This document shows, piece after piece, positions 38,640-46,628 of a DNA stretch of 64,000 nt; the stretch's first letter is position 1; the number at the start of each line of letters is the position of its first letter. Under the pieces are notes generated by a model. The model was not told the DNA's origin, searched no databases, and was given only the letters and a program-made list of their open reading frames with translations. The DNA comes from Streptacidiphilus jeojiense (GTDB lineage: Bacteria > Actinomycetota > Actinomycetes > Streptomycetales > Streptomycetaceae): positions 62,001-126,000 of the forward strand of contig NZ_JOEH01000012.1 of NCBI RefSeq assembly GCF_000719095.1, given 5' to 3'. A program made the translations under genes and the position numbers.

Positions 38640-38707
38640 TTCACACTGCATGCACCACTACAGCTGTGCACGAGGGACTGTTCGGCCGAACAGCGACTCA
38701 ACCAGGC

Positions 38708-39190
38708 TCAGGAGGCGAGAACCTCGTCGAGCAGCGTTTCGGCCTTGTCCTCGTTGGTGTTCTCAGCGAGTGCCAGCTCACTGACCAGAATCTGCCTGGC
38801 CTTGGCCAGCATCCGCTTCTCACCAGCGGACAGCCCGCGCTCGCGCTCACGTCGCCAAAGGTCGCGCACAACCTCCGCGACCTTGATAACGTCACCCGAA
38901 GCAAGCTTCTCCAGGTTCGCCTTGTAGCGGCGGGACCAGTTGGTGGGCTCCTCGGTGTACGGTGCACGCAGCACCTCGAAGACCCGGTCCAACCCATCCT
39001 GGCCGACCACGTCGCGGACGCCTACGAACTCTGCGTTCTCCGCAGGTACGCGGAGCGTCAGGTCACCCTGCTGCACCTTCAGCACCAGGTAGGTCTTGTC
39101 CACACCCTTGATCTGGCGAATTTCGATTGCCTCGATCAGCGCGGCCCCGTGATGGGGGTAGACCACGGTGTCGCCAACCTTGAACGTCAT
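38708..39190 (-). CDS. carD: CarD-family RNA polymerase-binding transcription regulator
   Basis: A 160-residue protein. The N-terminal RNAP-interacting Tudor-like domain is [15 protein letters not shown]. The C-terminal DNA-binding helices contain N-W-S-R-R-Y, with the Trp that wedges the promoter bubble, and [10 protein letters not shown]. CarD binds the RNAP beta subunit and stabilises open complexes, especially at rRNA promoters. ATG 39190 matches the family start. It heads the carD-ispD-ispF-cysS-rlmB neighbourhood. Confidence 0.96.
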   Translation of the reverse strand: MTFKVGDTVVYPHHGAALIEAIEIRQIKGVDKTYLVLKVQQGDLTLRVPAENAEFVGVRDVVGQDGLDRVFEVLRAPYTEEPTNWSRRYKANLEKLASGDVIKVAEVVRDLWRRERERGLSAGEKRMLAKARQILVSELALAENTNEDKAETLLDEVLAS

Positions 39191-39598
39191 GTGACAGGTA
39201 CCCCTTCCGTGGCTTTCCAGAATAACACGGTTGCAGCCATATCCGAAGGGTGTTTTCGCAGGTCAGAGCCAGTCTCAGGGCTTGACAACCACCCCTGCCG
39301 CGTGCTGCGACCCCAGTTCGAGGAGAGCTTCCCGCAGGTCGGAGCGCTTGCGCACGAACCGGTCACACCTCGCCGACCCGTTATTGATCTTACGCGGAAG
39401 ACGTAATCGAAACGTTATCTGATCTTCGACTGAACGGCTTTCGCAGATGTCCGGGGCGGGTGTGGCGTTCGGGACGGGGACGCGACACGGGGCCACCCCG
39501 TGTGGAGCGGATAAAGAGGCTCGGTAATCTGATCGCGGCGGTCTCCCACAGACAGCCGTCCTGCCAGGACCCAGCACGTCCAAGGAGAAGTCACCGCC
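39191..39598. other. Divergent promoter region between carD and a lipoprotein gene
   Basis: A 408-base gap without a supported gene. AT-richer motifs (AACGTTATCTGATC near 39412-39425, CGGATAAAG near 39508) look like promoter elements. A leftward frame ending at 39275 shows some protein-like character in its last ~40 codons but has no clear start. Confidence 0.5.
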
Positions 39599-40213
39599 GT
39601 GAGCCGCAGTCTTCGTCGCGGCGCAGTCGCCGCCGTCATCCTCGCGACCGCTCCCATCCTCGCCGCCTGCTCCGCGGGGTCCAACGCGGCGACCCTGCAG
39701 GTGAAGCCCGACAGCGCCGCCACCTCCATCGTCAAGGGCGACTCGGCCCTGAAGCTCAACGGCATCGTGGTGGTCACCGACGCCGCCGGCAACGCGCCTG
39801 CCAACGTCACCGTCAACATCGCCAACAACGGGTCCGCCGACGACACCCTGACCGGGGTCACCGTCGACGGCAGCACCCAGGCGACCCTGAGCGGGGCGGC
39901 GACCGTCCCGGCCGGCGGCTCGCTGCTGCTGAGCGGCCCGGACCAGGTGGCGGCGACCGTCCCGACGCTCAACGAGAAGCCGGGGCAGAACGCCACGATC
40001 ACCTTCACCTTCGCCAACGCCGGGTCGGTCACCGTGCAGGCCCTGGTGAACGCGGGCACCGGCGAGTACACCTCGTACGCGCCGACCGTCGCCCCCACGG
40101 TGGCCGCCAGCACTCCCGCCACCACCCCGGCGACGGGCAAGGCGAGCGCCTCGGCCAGTGCCTCGGCCTCCGCTTCCGCCTCTGCCTCCGCTTCGGCGAC
40201 CTCGACCCCCTGA
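39599..40213 (+). CDS. Putative lipoprotein with Ala/Ser-rich tail
   Basis: A 204-residue exported protein. The lipobox is L-A-A-C after the core V-A-A-V-I-L-A-T-A-P-I. The mature domain (about 35-145) is a strand-rich fold with the pattern N-G-I-V-V-V-T-D-A-A-G-N, then N-V-T-V-N-I-A-N-N-G-S-A-D, resembling the copper-chaperone-like DUF461 lipoproteins but lacking an obvious metal motif. The last ~30 residues are Ala-Ser repeats. The start is GTG 39599 after AAGGAG. It is followed by a 23-bp-stem terminator. Confidence 0.8.
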   Translation: MSRSLRRGAVAAVILATAPILAACSAGSNAATLQVKPDSAATSIVKGDSALKLNGIVVVTDAAGNAPANVTVNIANNGSADDTLTGVTVDGSTQATLSGAATVPAGGSLLLSGPDQVAATVPTLNEKPGQNATITFTFANAGSVTVQALVNAGTGEYTSYAPTVAPTVAASTPATTPATGKASASASASASASASASASATSTP

Positions 40214-40226
40214 GGCCGGACGGCAG

Positions 40227-40279
40227 ACCTCATGGCTGTGCCCCGGACGCTTCATCCGTCCGGGGCACAGCCATGAGGT
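40227..40279. terminator. Very long bidirectional terminator between lipoprotein gene and phoP
   Basis: Two perfectly complementary 23-base arms (40227-40249 and 40257-40279) surround a CTTCATC loop, between convergent stops at 40213 and 40302. Confidence 0.88.
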
Positions 40280-40301
40280 GGGTGGGGCGGGTTCCGGCGG
40301 C

Positions 40302-40988
40302 TTACGGCTCGAACTTGTAGCCGAGGCCGCGGACCGTGACCAGGTAGCGCGGGGCCCCCGGGTCCGGCTCGATCTTGGCCCGCAGGCGCTTCACGTGCAC
40401 GTCGAGGGTCTTGGTGTCACCGACATAGTCCGCACCCCAGACGCGGTCTATCAACTGCATCCGGGTGAGCACCCGACCGGCGTTGCGCAGCAGCATCTCC
40501 AGCAGGTCGAACTCCTTCAGCGGCAGGTCGACCTTGGCGCCATCCACGGTCACCACGTGCCGGTCCACGTCCATCCGGACCGGTCCAGCCTCCAGCGCGC
40601 CGGGGCCGCCGACGGTGGTCTCCGGCTCGCCGCGGCGGCGGAGCACCGCGCGGATGCGGGCGACCAGCTCGCGGGTGGAGTAGGGCTTGGTGACGTAGTC
40701 GTCAGCCCCTATCTCCAGGCCCACCACCTTGTCGATCTCGCTGTCCTTGGCCGTGACCATGATCACGGGGACGCTGGACTTGGCCCGCAGCTGGCGGCAG
40801 ACCTCGGTGCCGGGCAGTCCGGGCAGCATCAGGTCCAGCAGGACCAGGTCGGCGCCGTTGCGTTCGAACTGGTCCAGTGCGTCGGGGCCGGTGGCGGCGA
40901 TGGCCACCTCGAAACCCTCCTTGCGGAGCATGTAGGACAGGGCATCGCTGAAGGACTCCTCGTCCTCTACGACAAGCACACGGGTCAC
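40302..40988 (-). CDS. phoP: Phosphate-regulon response regulator PhoP
   Basis: A 228-residue OmpR-type regulator. The receiver domain has acidic pocket E-D-E, phospho-Asp in V-L-L-D-L-M-L-P-G, and lysine in Y-V-T-K-P-Y. The winged helix follows (L-P-L-K-E-F-D-L-L, then T-L-D-V-H-V-K-R-L-R-A-K-I). The GTG start overlaps the phoR stop by four bases (GTGA). In Streptomyces PhoP governs phosphate-starvation genes and represses antibiotic production. Assignment rests on the family plus the adjacent divergent phoU. Confidence 0.94.
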   Translation of the reverse strand: MTRVLVVEDEESFSDALSYMLRKEGFEVAIAATGPDALDQFERNGADLVLLDLMLPGLPGTEVCRQLRAKSSVPVIMVTAKDSEIDKVVGLEIGADDYVTKPYSTRELVARIRAVLRRRGEPETTVGGPGALEAGPVRMDVDRHVVTVDGAKVDLPLKEFDLLEMLLRNAGRVLTRMQLIDRVWGADYVGDTKTLDVHVKRLRAKIEPDPGAPRYLVTVRGLGYKFEP

Positions 40989-42328
40989 GACTGGACCTCC
41001 GGGGCAGGGTGGTGGACAGGCAGGGGGTGTTCGGTCACGGGCTCGGGCTCGGCTTCGGTGCGGCCGTCGACGTCGCTGTCGATACCGATCTCGCTGTCGG
41101 ACTCGATGTCGGACTCGATGTCGGTCTCGGCGGTTGCTGCGGCGTCGGTGCCGGCGGTGGTCGCCGTGCCGGCGGGGGTGGTGGTGGGGAGACGCAAGGT
41201 GAAGGTGGAGCCCTGGCCCTCGACGCTCCACACCGAGACCGTGCCGCCATGGGAGGCGGCGACGTGTTTCACGATGGACAGGCCGAGGCCGGTGCCGCCG
41301 GTGGCCCGGGACCGGGCCGGGTCGACCCGGTAGAAGCGCTCGAAGATCCGCTCGCGGTCCTTCTCGGAGATCCCGGTGCCCTGGTCGGTGACCGATATCT
41401 CGACCGTGTCGACCCTGGAGCCGGGGACCTTGCGGGCGGCGATGGCGACCCGGGTCCGTACCGGACTGTAGTTGACGGCGTTCTCGACCAGGTTGCCCAG
41501 CGCCGCCGCCAGCTGGCCGCGGTTGCCGTGCAGATAGAGGCCGGCGATCCCGCCGGCCGCCATGGTGATCTGCTTGGCCGCGGCCTGGTGCCGGCAGCGG
41601 TCCATCGCCTCGGCGACCAGCTCGTCCACGGCGACCGGCTCGGCGTCGACCAGCCGGTCGTCGTCCTGGACCCGGGAGAGTTCGATGATCTCCTGGACCA
41701 GGCTGGTGAGCCGGGTGGCCTCGATCAGCATCCGGCCGGCGAAGCGGCGGACCGCCTCGGGGTCGTCGCTGGCGTCCTGGACGGCCTCGGAGAGCAGGGA
41801 CAGGGCGCCCACCGGGGTCTTCAGCTCGTGCGACACATTGGCCACGAAGTCGCGTCGGACCGCCTCGATCCGGCGGGCCTCGGTCAGGTCCTCGACCAGC
41901 ACCAGGACCAGCCGGGAACCGAGCGGGGCGACCCGGACCGAGACCGCCAGGGCGTCACCGGTCTGCTTGCCGCCGCCCCGGGGGATGTCCAGGTCGGCCT
42001 GCCGTATCTCGCCGTCGCGCCGGGTCAGCCGGGCCATGGCGAGCATCTCGTTCACCGCGATGGCACCGCCCCGGACCAGTCCGAGGGCGTACGCGGCCGA
42101 GCTGGCCTTGATCACCTGATCGCTGTCGTCGAGCACCACCGCGCAGGAGCGCAGCACCGACAGCACGGTGTCGACACCGGGCGGCAGCTCGGGCTCGGGC
42201 TGCTGCTCCACCCGTTTGGCACTCTTCTTGCGATCCTTCTCGCTCCAGCGGAAGGACAGCGCGGCGGTGAGGCCGACTCCGAGCCCGGCTAGCGCGCTCG
42301 CTGCGGCTTCAGCCACGGTCACGTCCAT
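40985..42328 (-). CDS. phoR: Phosphate-sensing histidine kinase PhoR
   Basis: A 447-residue kinase. One N-terminal membrane segment (about 8-24) is followed by a PAS-like domain (about 65-165), a dimerisation box with H-E-L-K-T-P-V-G-A-L, an N box L-V-E-N-A-V-N-Y-S, and G boxes D-Q-G-T-G-I and G-T-G-L-G-L. A long Thr/Asp/Glu-rich acidic tail of about 60 residues follows. This SenX3-like design without an extracellular sensor matches PhoR of Streptomyces, thought to sense through the Pst/PhoU complex. ATG 42328 fits. Confidence 0.93.
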   Translation of the reverse strand: MDVTVAEAAASALAGLGVGLTAALSFRWSEKDRKKSAKRVEQQPEPELPPGVDTVLSVLRSCAVVLDDSDQVIKASSAAYALGLVRGGAIAVNEMLAMARLTRRDGEIRQADLDIPRGGGKQTGDALAVSVRVAPLGSRLVLVLVEDLTEARRIEAVRRDFVANVSHELKTPVGALSLLSEAVQDASDDPEAVRRFAGRMLIEATRLTSLVQEIIELSRVQDDDRLVDAEPVAVDELVAEAMDRCRHQAAAKQITMAAGGIAGLYLHGNRGQLAAALGNLVENAVNYSPVRTRVAIAARKVPGSRVDTVEISVTDQGTGISEKDRERIFERFYRVDPARSRATGGTGLGLSIVKHVAASHGGTVSVWSVEGQGSTFTLRLPTTTPAGTATTAGTDAAATAETDIESDIESDSEIGIDSDVDGRTEAEPEPVTEHPLPVHHPAPEVQS

Positions 42329-42401
42329 GCGTTCAGCGTAAGCGCATGGTAGTGACCTGCTGTAACCCCTGGATAAGGGCATCAGCCCCAGGTCGCCGAG
42401 A

Positions 42402-42434
42402 ATTCACCTTGGCGTCGTAAGTGGTTCACTCGCA
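42402..42434 (+). promoter_or_regulatory. PHO-box-like direct repeats in the phoR-phoU intergenic region
   Basis: Units ATTCACCTTGG (42402) and GTTCACTCGCA (42424) are spaced by exactly 22 bases, twice the 11-base PHO-box period, with a poor middle unit. They fit the Streptomyces GTTCACC consensus, about 100 bases before phoU. Autoregulation by PhoP is likely. Confidence 0.68.
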
Positions 42435-42535
42435 CTGAGCAAGCGGTACGTCCGAACGGCGCATGGTTGACTCGCACGCCCCTAACACGGACAGCCCTGG
42501 TACAGACAGCTGGGACAAGCAGGAGGACAGGACCG

Positions 42536-43198
42536 ATGCGCGACGCTTACCACGAGGAACTCGATTCGATCGGCGACGGCCTGGTCGAGATGGCCCGTCT
42601 GGTGGGGTCCGCCATGGGCCGGGCGACCACGGCGCTGCTCGACGCCGACCTCGCACTGGCGGAGAGCGTCATCGCCGCGGACGAGAAGGTCGACGCACTG
42701 CACCACGAGCTGGAGAACCGGGCCATCGACCTGCTGGCCCGCCAGCAGCCGGTCGCCACCGACCTGCGCATCGTGGTCACCTCGCTGCGGATGAGCGCGG
42801 ACCTGGAGCGGAGCGGCGACCTGGCCCGGCACGTGGCCAAGCTGGCCCGGCTGCGCTACCCCGAGTCGGCGGTCCCCGCCGACCTGCACCCCATCGTCCT
42901 GGAGATGGGCCAGCTGGCCCAGCGGCTGGTCGCCAAGGCCGGCCAGGTGATCGCGTCCAAGGACGTGGACGCGGCGCTGGAGCTGGAGCGGGACGACGAC
43001 GCGATGGACGAGCTGCACCGCCAGCTGTTCTCGCACCTGCTGGACGACCGCTGGCGGCACGGCATCGAGACGGCCGTGGACGTGACCCTGTGCGGGCGCT
43101 ACTACGAGCGCTTCGCGGACCACGCGGTGTCCGTCGCCAAGCGCGTGGTGTTCCTGGTGACCGGCGAGCACGCCGACGAGTTCGTGCCCGAGGCCTAG
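42536..43198 (+). CDS. phoU: Phosphate transport/signalling regulator PhoU
   Basis: A 220-residue protein of two three-helix PhoU repeats, each with an E-x-x-x-D metal-binding pattern (D-L-A-L-A-E-S-V-I-A-A-D-E-K-V-D and D-V-D-A-A-L-E-L-E-R-D-D-D-A-M-D). M-R-D-A-Y-H-E-E-L opens at ATG 42536 after GGAGGACAGG. PhoU links the Pst transporter to PhoR and represses the regulon in high phosphate. It is divergent from phoRP, the order seen in Streptomyces. Confidence 0.95.
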   Translation: MRDAYHEELDSIGDGLVEMARLVGSAMGRATTALLDADLALAESVIAADEKVDALHHELENRAIDLLARQQPVATDLRIVVTSLRMSADLERSGDLARHVAKLARLRYPESAVPADLHPIVLEMGQLAQRLVAKAGQVIASKDVDAALELERDDDAMDELHRQLFSHLLDDRWRHGIETAVDVTLCGRYYERFADHAVSVAKRVVFLVTGEHADEFVPEA

Positions 43199-43330
43199 CC
43201 GCACGACAGCCCTTGGCAGCGGGGGCGCGCGGGCGGGCGTACGGGATGATCCCGTACGCCCGTTGACGCTGCGTAGGCGGGGGGCTTCACTGAGTCGTAG
43301 GCATGACCGCCTGAAGGAGGTCCACCACCG

Positions 43331-43507
43331 ATGACTCAGTCCCCGACCCCGCCCGCCCCGATCAGGGCTGATCCCACCGAACCCGGCCCCGAGCAGACGC
43401 TCCGCATCCCGCTGCCACTGGTGGCCGCCTGCGGCTGCGGCTCGGGTTGCGGCTGCGGCTGCCAGTCCGGCGGCACCTGCCAGTGCGGCGGCGGTTGCTG
43501 CCACTGA
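43331..43507 (+). CDS. 58-residue cysteine-rich peptide (metallothionein-like)
   Basis: ATG 43331 follows GAAGGAGGT at nine bases, an excellent ribosome-binding site. The first ~30 residues are Pro/Ala/Thr-rich. The last ~28 hold nine cysteines in C-G-C, G-C-G-C-G-C, T-C-Q-C and G-C-C-H patterns, ending in histidine. Such CxC spacing suggests metal (Zn, Cu or Cd) binding, though a modified-peptide precursor is conceivable. There is no modifying-enzyme gene nearby. It lies between phoU and a strong terminator. I do not recognise a named family. Confidence 0.75.
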   Translation: MTQSPTPPAPIRADPTEPGPEQTLRIPLPLVAACGCGSGCGCGCQSGGTCQCGGGCCH

Positions 43508-43557
43508 CGCGCCGCTGCTGACGGCCGCCGGTCGCCGGCCGCCGGCCACCGCAGACG

Positions 43558-43602
43558 AGAGGACCCCGACCGACGGTGGTGTGCCGTCGGTCGGGGTCCT
43601 CT
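43558..43602 (+). terminator. Strong hairpin after the cysteine-rich peptide gene
   Basis: Perfectly complementary 19-base arms (43558-43576 and 43584-43602) with a TGGTGTG loop, 51 bases past the stop. Confidence 0.85.
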
Positions 43603-43630
43603 GCGTTGCGTTCGGTGCTCGGGCCTACTT

Positions 43631-43643
43631 CTTCTTGCCCTGG
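43631..43643. repeat. Direct repeat, left copy (candidate attachment site)
   Basis: CTTCTTGCCCTGG here recurs at 46632-46644, where it is the last codons of gpmA on the reverse strand. The left copy also reads as Q-G-K-K-K-stop on the reverse strand, like a gpmA tail. It could mark the boundary of the element at 43.65-46.6 kb. Confidence 0.45.
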
Positions 43644-43789
43644 GCCCGCCCCGTTCTCCCTGGCTGGTCAGCAACACTTGTACGTGGCTAACCAGGTAAC
43701 GACCTGTCGACAACCGTCAGCGTTCGTGGACGTCGATGGACCTCGGACGGCCCAGAAAGCGATCCGAAGAGCGACAGAAGCACGTACGC

Positions 43790-44926
43790 CTATACCCGAT
43801 ACGCCCCTTGCTCGTTGAAAATCTGGTCCGCCCCCTCAAGGGCGGAAAGCGTGTCCAGCAGCATAGGAAGGGCGCACTCGCGCGCAATCGCATCGAACAT
43901 GTATGCCTGCTTAGGGTAGATCTGCAAGTCAAACACGGATGGCTTGTAGCGCACAAGAGAAGAAGCATAATAGGTCACTGCATACCGCGCCAGCGAAGAT
44001 GGCATCGGAATTGACTTATTCCCACCCATGGTCGGGCATATCATAAAGTCATGAAACTCATCCGTGCGCATTCCCACTATATCCCGAATCTTCATGGCAT
44101 TCGCCAGAGCCAGGTCAAAGTTGGGAACAGCGGGTGCCGCATTTGGTGCGAGATCCAAGGATTCGTAGAGACTGCCGTTACCAAGAGCGCGCTTGCTAAT
44201 TGCGAATATGTCACGCCAATGGTCCACCATCCGCACCTGGCGGTAGCTCTTCAGCAGGATCTTCTCTGTTCGACTCGGTAGACCTCTACCCCTGTCTTGG
44301 ACAAGCAGCATGGTCCAAGAATTGGAGGAATCCATCGCCAGTGAAATATTTGCACCTACAATCTGACACTCACCGAGGCCAGCGTCTGCGACTTGTGTTC
44401 CCACCTCGGGAATCTGAGCAAGGAGTCGCTTTACGGACAGCCTAGTCCCCTTCGGTAGAGAATGACCCGTACGCTCCTCATAGAGCCAACGAAAAACGCC
44501 CTCCTTAACTTCGAGAACATCGCCTGCAACCGTCTGCGCACGTTTCGGGCTGAAACTGAGGCCGTGGCCAACAAATTTTCCGGAGATGTCATTAGGTCGA
44601 TTGCTGAGCAACTCCGCCTTAGCAAAGTTTAGCATTGCATAATAATAGAGGAGGCATGCAGACCTATTAGGTACGTCAATAGCAGCTGTATAGTTACTCA
44701 GTGCCTGACGGAGAAAATTTCGATACTCCCGCCAAGCCTTGTTCTTCTGAGCAAGGGTCCCAGGAAACCTCGCTCGCCCTACTTCTGCAATTTCAGCATG
44801 TCTACGCAGGTTCTCTAGTAGAAGTGGAAACGACGCCGATTCGCTCCAAAATTTTGCTTTCCTCACGGGATCCTGAAGAATCGCAGGCATGTAGCTCTGA
44901 TATGGCCTATTAGCTGGCAAGCTCAC
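43790..44926 (-). CDS. YaaC-family protein of unknown function, foreign base composition
   Basis: A 378-residue protein. The conserved central block A-C-L-L-Y-Y-Y-A-M-L-N-F-A-K-A-E-L-L and the nearby W-S-E-S match the YaaC-like family, known from Bacillus and many mobile elements without an assigned function. The sequence is helical and lacks membrane segments or a recognisable catalytic motif. Codon use is clearly AT-richer than the flanks (many ATA, AAT, TTA codons), indicating recent acquisition. I prefer GTG 44926; the ATG at S-Y-M-P-A-I-L is an alternative, and the longer opening to 45124 overlaps a gene remnant. Confidence 0.72.
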   Translation of the reverse strand: MSLPANRPYQSYMPAILQDPVRKAKFWSESASFPLLLENLRRHAEIAEVGRARFPGTLAQKNKAWREYRNFLRQALSNYTAAIDVPNRSACLLYYYAMLNFAKAELLSNRPNDISGKFVGHGLSFSPKRAQTVAGDVLEVKEGVFRWLYEERTGHSLPKGTRLSVKRLLAQIPEVGTQVADAGLGECQIVGANISLAMDSSNSWTMLLVQDRGRGLPSRTEKILLKSYRQVRMVDHWRDIFAISKRALGNGSLYESLDLAPNAAPAVPNFDLALANAMKIRDIVGMRTDEFHDFMICPTMGGNKSIPMPSSLARYAVTYYASSLVRYKPSVFDLQIYPKQAYMFDAIARECALPMLLDTLSALEGADQIFNEQGAYRV

Positions 44927-45002
44927 GCTAAACCCGCCTTCGCTCGAACTGCAAGAAGTAAAATCTACACTGCCCAAGCCATGATCGCCCCCGAATGCGG
45001 CA

Positions 45003-45170
45003 CTACTGAGAGGTGCGCTCGGACTGTGGACGGTTGGCTTTCGCCAGGTCAGTGATCTGGTCCAGGTACGCCCGTGCGTCCGCTGTTGACGATCTCCTCC
45101 TCGGCCTCGCTGCGGCCGACCCATTGGGCGCCCTCGACCGACTTACCGGGCTCCAGGTGGCCCTGTGGCG
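45003..45170 (-). pseudogene. Fragment of a decayed gene upstream of the YaaC gene
   Basis: On the reverse strand one frame reads H-L-E-P-G-K-S-V-E-G-A-Q-W-V-G-R-S-E-A-E-E-E-I-V. Near 45080 the protein-like reading shifts to D-A-R-A-Y-L-D-Q-I-T-D-L-A-K-A and ends at TAG 45003-45005. It looks like the C-terminal end of a helical protein with one frameshift. Family not recognised. Confidence 0.45.
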
Positions 45171-45226
45171 GAGCACTTCATCTGGCGGGACTGGCCAATT
45201 TGAAGTGCTCCAACGTCAGGGAGCCG

Positions 45227-45757
45227 TCAAGCGCCTGGCGCTGGGTGTTCTTCACTGGGTGGCAAGAGAGCCTTGAACGCTGTGGTCAGCTGATCGTCGG
45301 CTCGCCGAGCCAAACGATCAAGCCTAGCCTCGTCGATCGCGTAGGCGGCAGGATCAGGCCAACGCCTGCGGCCCGCTTGCGCCACGGCCAGGTCCCTGTT
45401 GAACAATGCGTGGCGTACGCAGAAACGCACTGCCCTGAGATGCGCTTCGTCGAGTCGGCCGAAGACGTCTTCGTCACCCAGCCGGCAATAGGCCGCCATC
45501 AGGAAGTGGTGGTAAGCCTCTTCGTACTGGGCAGTGACGTGATACTGCCAGGCATGGCGCTCAAGGCCGTGATATTCCGTGTTGTTCTTCGCAGGAACCC
45601 GTGAGTCCCCGACCCGGGGTCGGTGCTCTGCCCAGCGGTAGTCCACACGCATGCAGGGAAACATGATGGCGAGGTTCGCGTGGGGGCCAAAGTACCGCTT
45701 GAGGAACCCCCGTGCGAGCGAGTCGTACTCCGGCTTCCAGGAGTCGTCCACGGTCAC
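45227..45757 (-). CDS. Hypothetical protein of the integrative element
   Basis: A 176-residue soluble protein rich in aromatic and charged residues (F-L-K-R-Y-F-G-P-H-A-N-L-A-I-M-F-P-C-M-R, then H-A-W-Q-Y-H-V-T-A-Q-Y-E-E-A-Y-H-H-F). GTG 45757 is preceded by GAGGAGGGG at six bases. It lies between the decayed fragment and the integrase remnant, on the strand opposite the integrase. I recognise no domain; it may be element cargo. Confidence 0.65.
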   Translation of the reverse strand: MTVDDSWKPEYDSLARGFLKRYFGPHANLAIMFPCMRVDYRWAEHRPRVGDSRVPAKNNTEYHGLERHAWQYHVTAQYEEAYHHFLMAAYCRLGDEDVFGRLDEAHLRAVRFCVRHALFNRDLAVAQAGRRRWPDPAAYAIDEARLDRLARRADDQLTTAFKALLPPSEEHPAPGA

Positions 45758-45809
45758 GCTGCCCCTCCTCACTCCATCCCTGTGCCACAGAATCTACTGA
45801 CTGTCGTAG

Positions 45810-46396
45810 GGAGACGAAACGTATTTACGCGGCCACAGCCGCAGCCATAGTTGGCGCACGAGGCTGGCATCGCTCATCCCCCGGAACCCCTGCAACTCGC
45901 GCACGGTATCGCTCCCCATCGTGGGAGAGCGCCGCGTGGTGCCTTGGCTTCCGGAACAGGTCTTCGCCGTCCGGGCTGCCATGTCCGACTGCTTCCGCCT
46001 CACCGTGGACATGGGGGCCGGCTGCGGTCTCCGACAGGGCGAAATCAAGCTGAGCCGGAACGTGCCCGTGTTCGCGCCCGCGAAAGGCAGCAAGCTTCGG
46101 GGTGTGCGCTGCCTGAGCCGGTCGCCGTCGCCATCAAGGCGCACATGGAGAAGTACCCGCCAGTGGCTATCACGCTGCCGTGGCTGCGTTCGGGTGGTAC
46201 GCCGCTCACCCGGCATCTGATCTTCACCGACCCGATCGGCAGCCACATCTGGCGGTCTGGGCTGAATGAAGACCACTGGAAGCTCGCCCTCGCTGCCGTC
46301 GTCATCATCCCCAAGGCATGGAGCCGAGAACGCGCCGCGTCCCGCGAGAACGGCATGCACGCCCTGCGGCACTTCTACGCGTCGGTGCTGGCATGA
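45810..46396 (+). pseudogene. Tyrosine recombinase (phage-type integrase), decayed
   Basis: Pieces of one integrase appear in different forward frames. T-K-R-I-Y-A near 45815 is followed by L-I-P-R-N-P-C (about 45870), P-W-L-P-E-Q-V-F and G-A-G-C-G-L-R-Q-G-E-I (catalytic Arg, about 46040). A gap of about 25 residues relative to relatives comes before R-N-V-P-V-F-A-P-A-K-G. A frame change near 46105 leads to L-P-E-P-V-A-V-A-I-K-A-H, then H-A-L-R-H-F-Y-A-S-V-L-A (catalytic His/Arg), and a stop at 46394-46396. The tyrosine-bearing C-terminus is missing from this strand, so the enzyme cannot be active. Confidence 0.8.
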
Positions 46397-46509
46397 GGTG
46401 GGCGCACACCTTGAGTGTGAGTCGGGGGTCGGAGTGGCCCAGGTACTCGCTCGCGGCCTTGATGCTCTACCCGCCGTCCAGCAGTAGCCGGGCCCGCGCC
46501 AGCAAGGCC
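46390..46509 (-). pseudogene. Inverted C-terminal piece of the tyrosine recombinase
   Basis: The reverse strand reads A-R-A-R-L-L-L-D-G-G, a TAG stop, then S-I-K-A-A-S-E-Y-L-G-H-S-D-P-R-L-T-L and C-A-H-L-M-P. That is the segment that should follow A-S-V-L in the forward fragment. The in-frame TAG replaces the usual Glu. It abuts the forward integrase tail to tail. Confidence 0.72.
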
Positions 46510-46580
46510 ATTACAGACGTATTCAAGGTTCAAGATCGGCCGCACTGACGGCCCACAGACGGCCCGAGAAACGCGGCAGC

Positions 46581-46609
46581 CCCCACCTGCGCCATAGGCG
46601 CAGGTGGGG
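46581..46609 (-). terminator. gpmA terminator
   Basis: CCCCACCTGCGCC, an ATA loop and GGCGCAGGTGGGG form a perfect 13-bp stem 20 bases past the gpmA stop. Confidence 0.85.
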
Positions 46610-46628
46610 TTCATGATCACCGAAGGTG

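Noticed and set aside
39275..39415. Small leftward gene upstream of carD
   Set aside because: The last ~40 codons look protein-like, but there is no start with a ribosome-binding site and the region also holds promoter-like elements.
43623..43690. Second gpmA pseudogene beside phoU
   Set aside because: Only the last few codons resemble the gpmA tail. Upstream sequence does not align, so I report just a short direct repeat.
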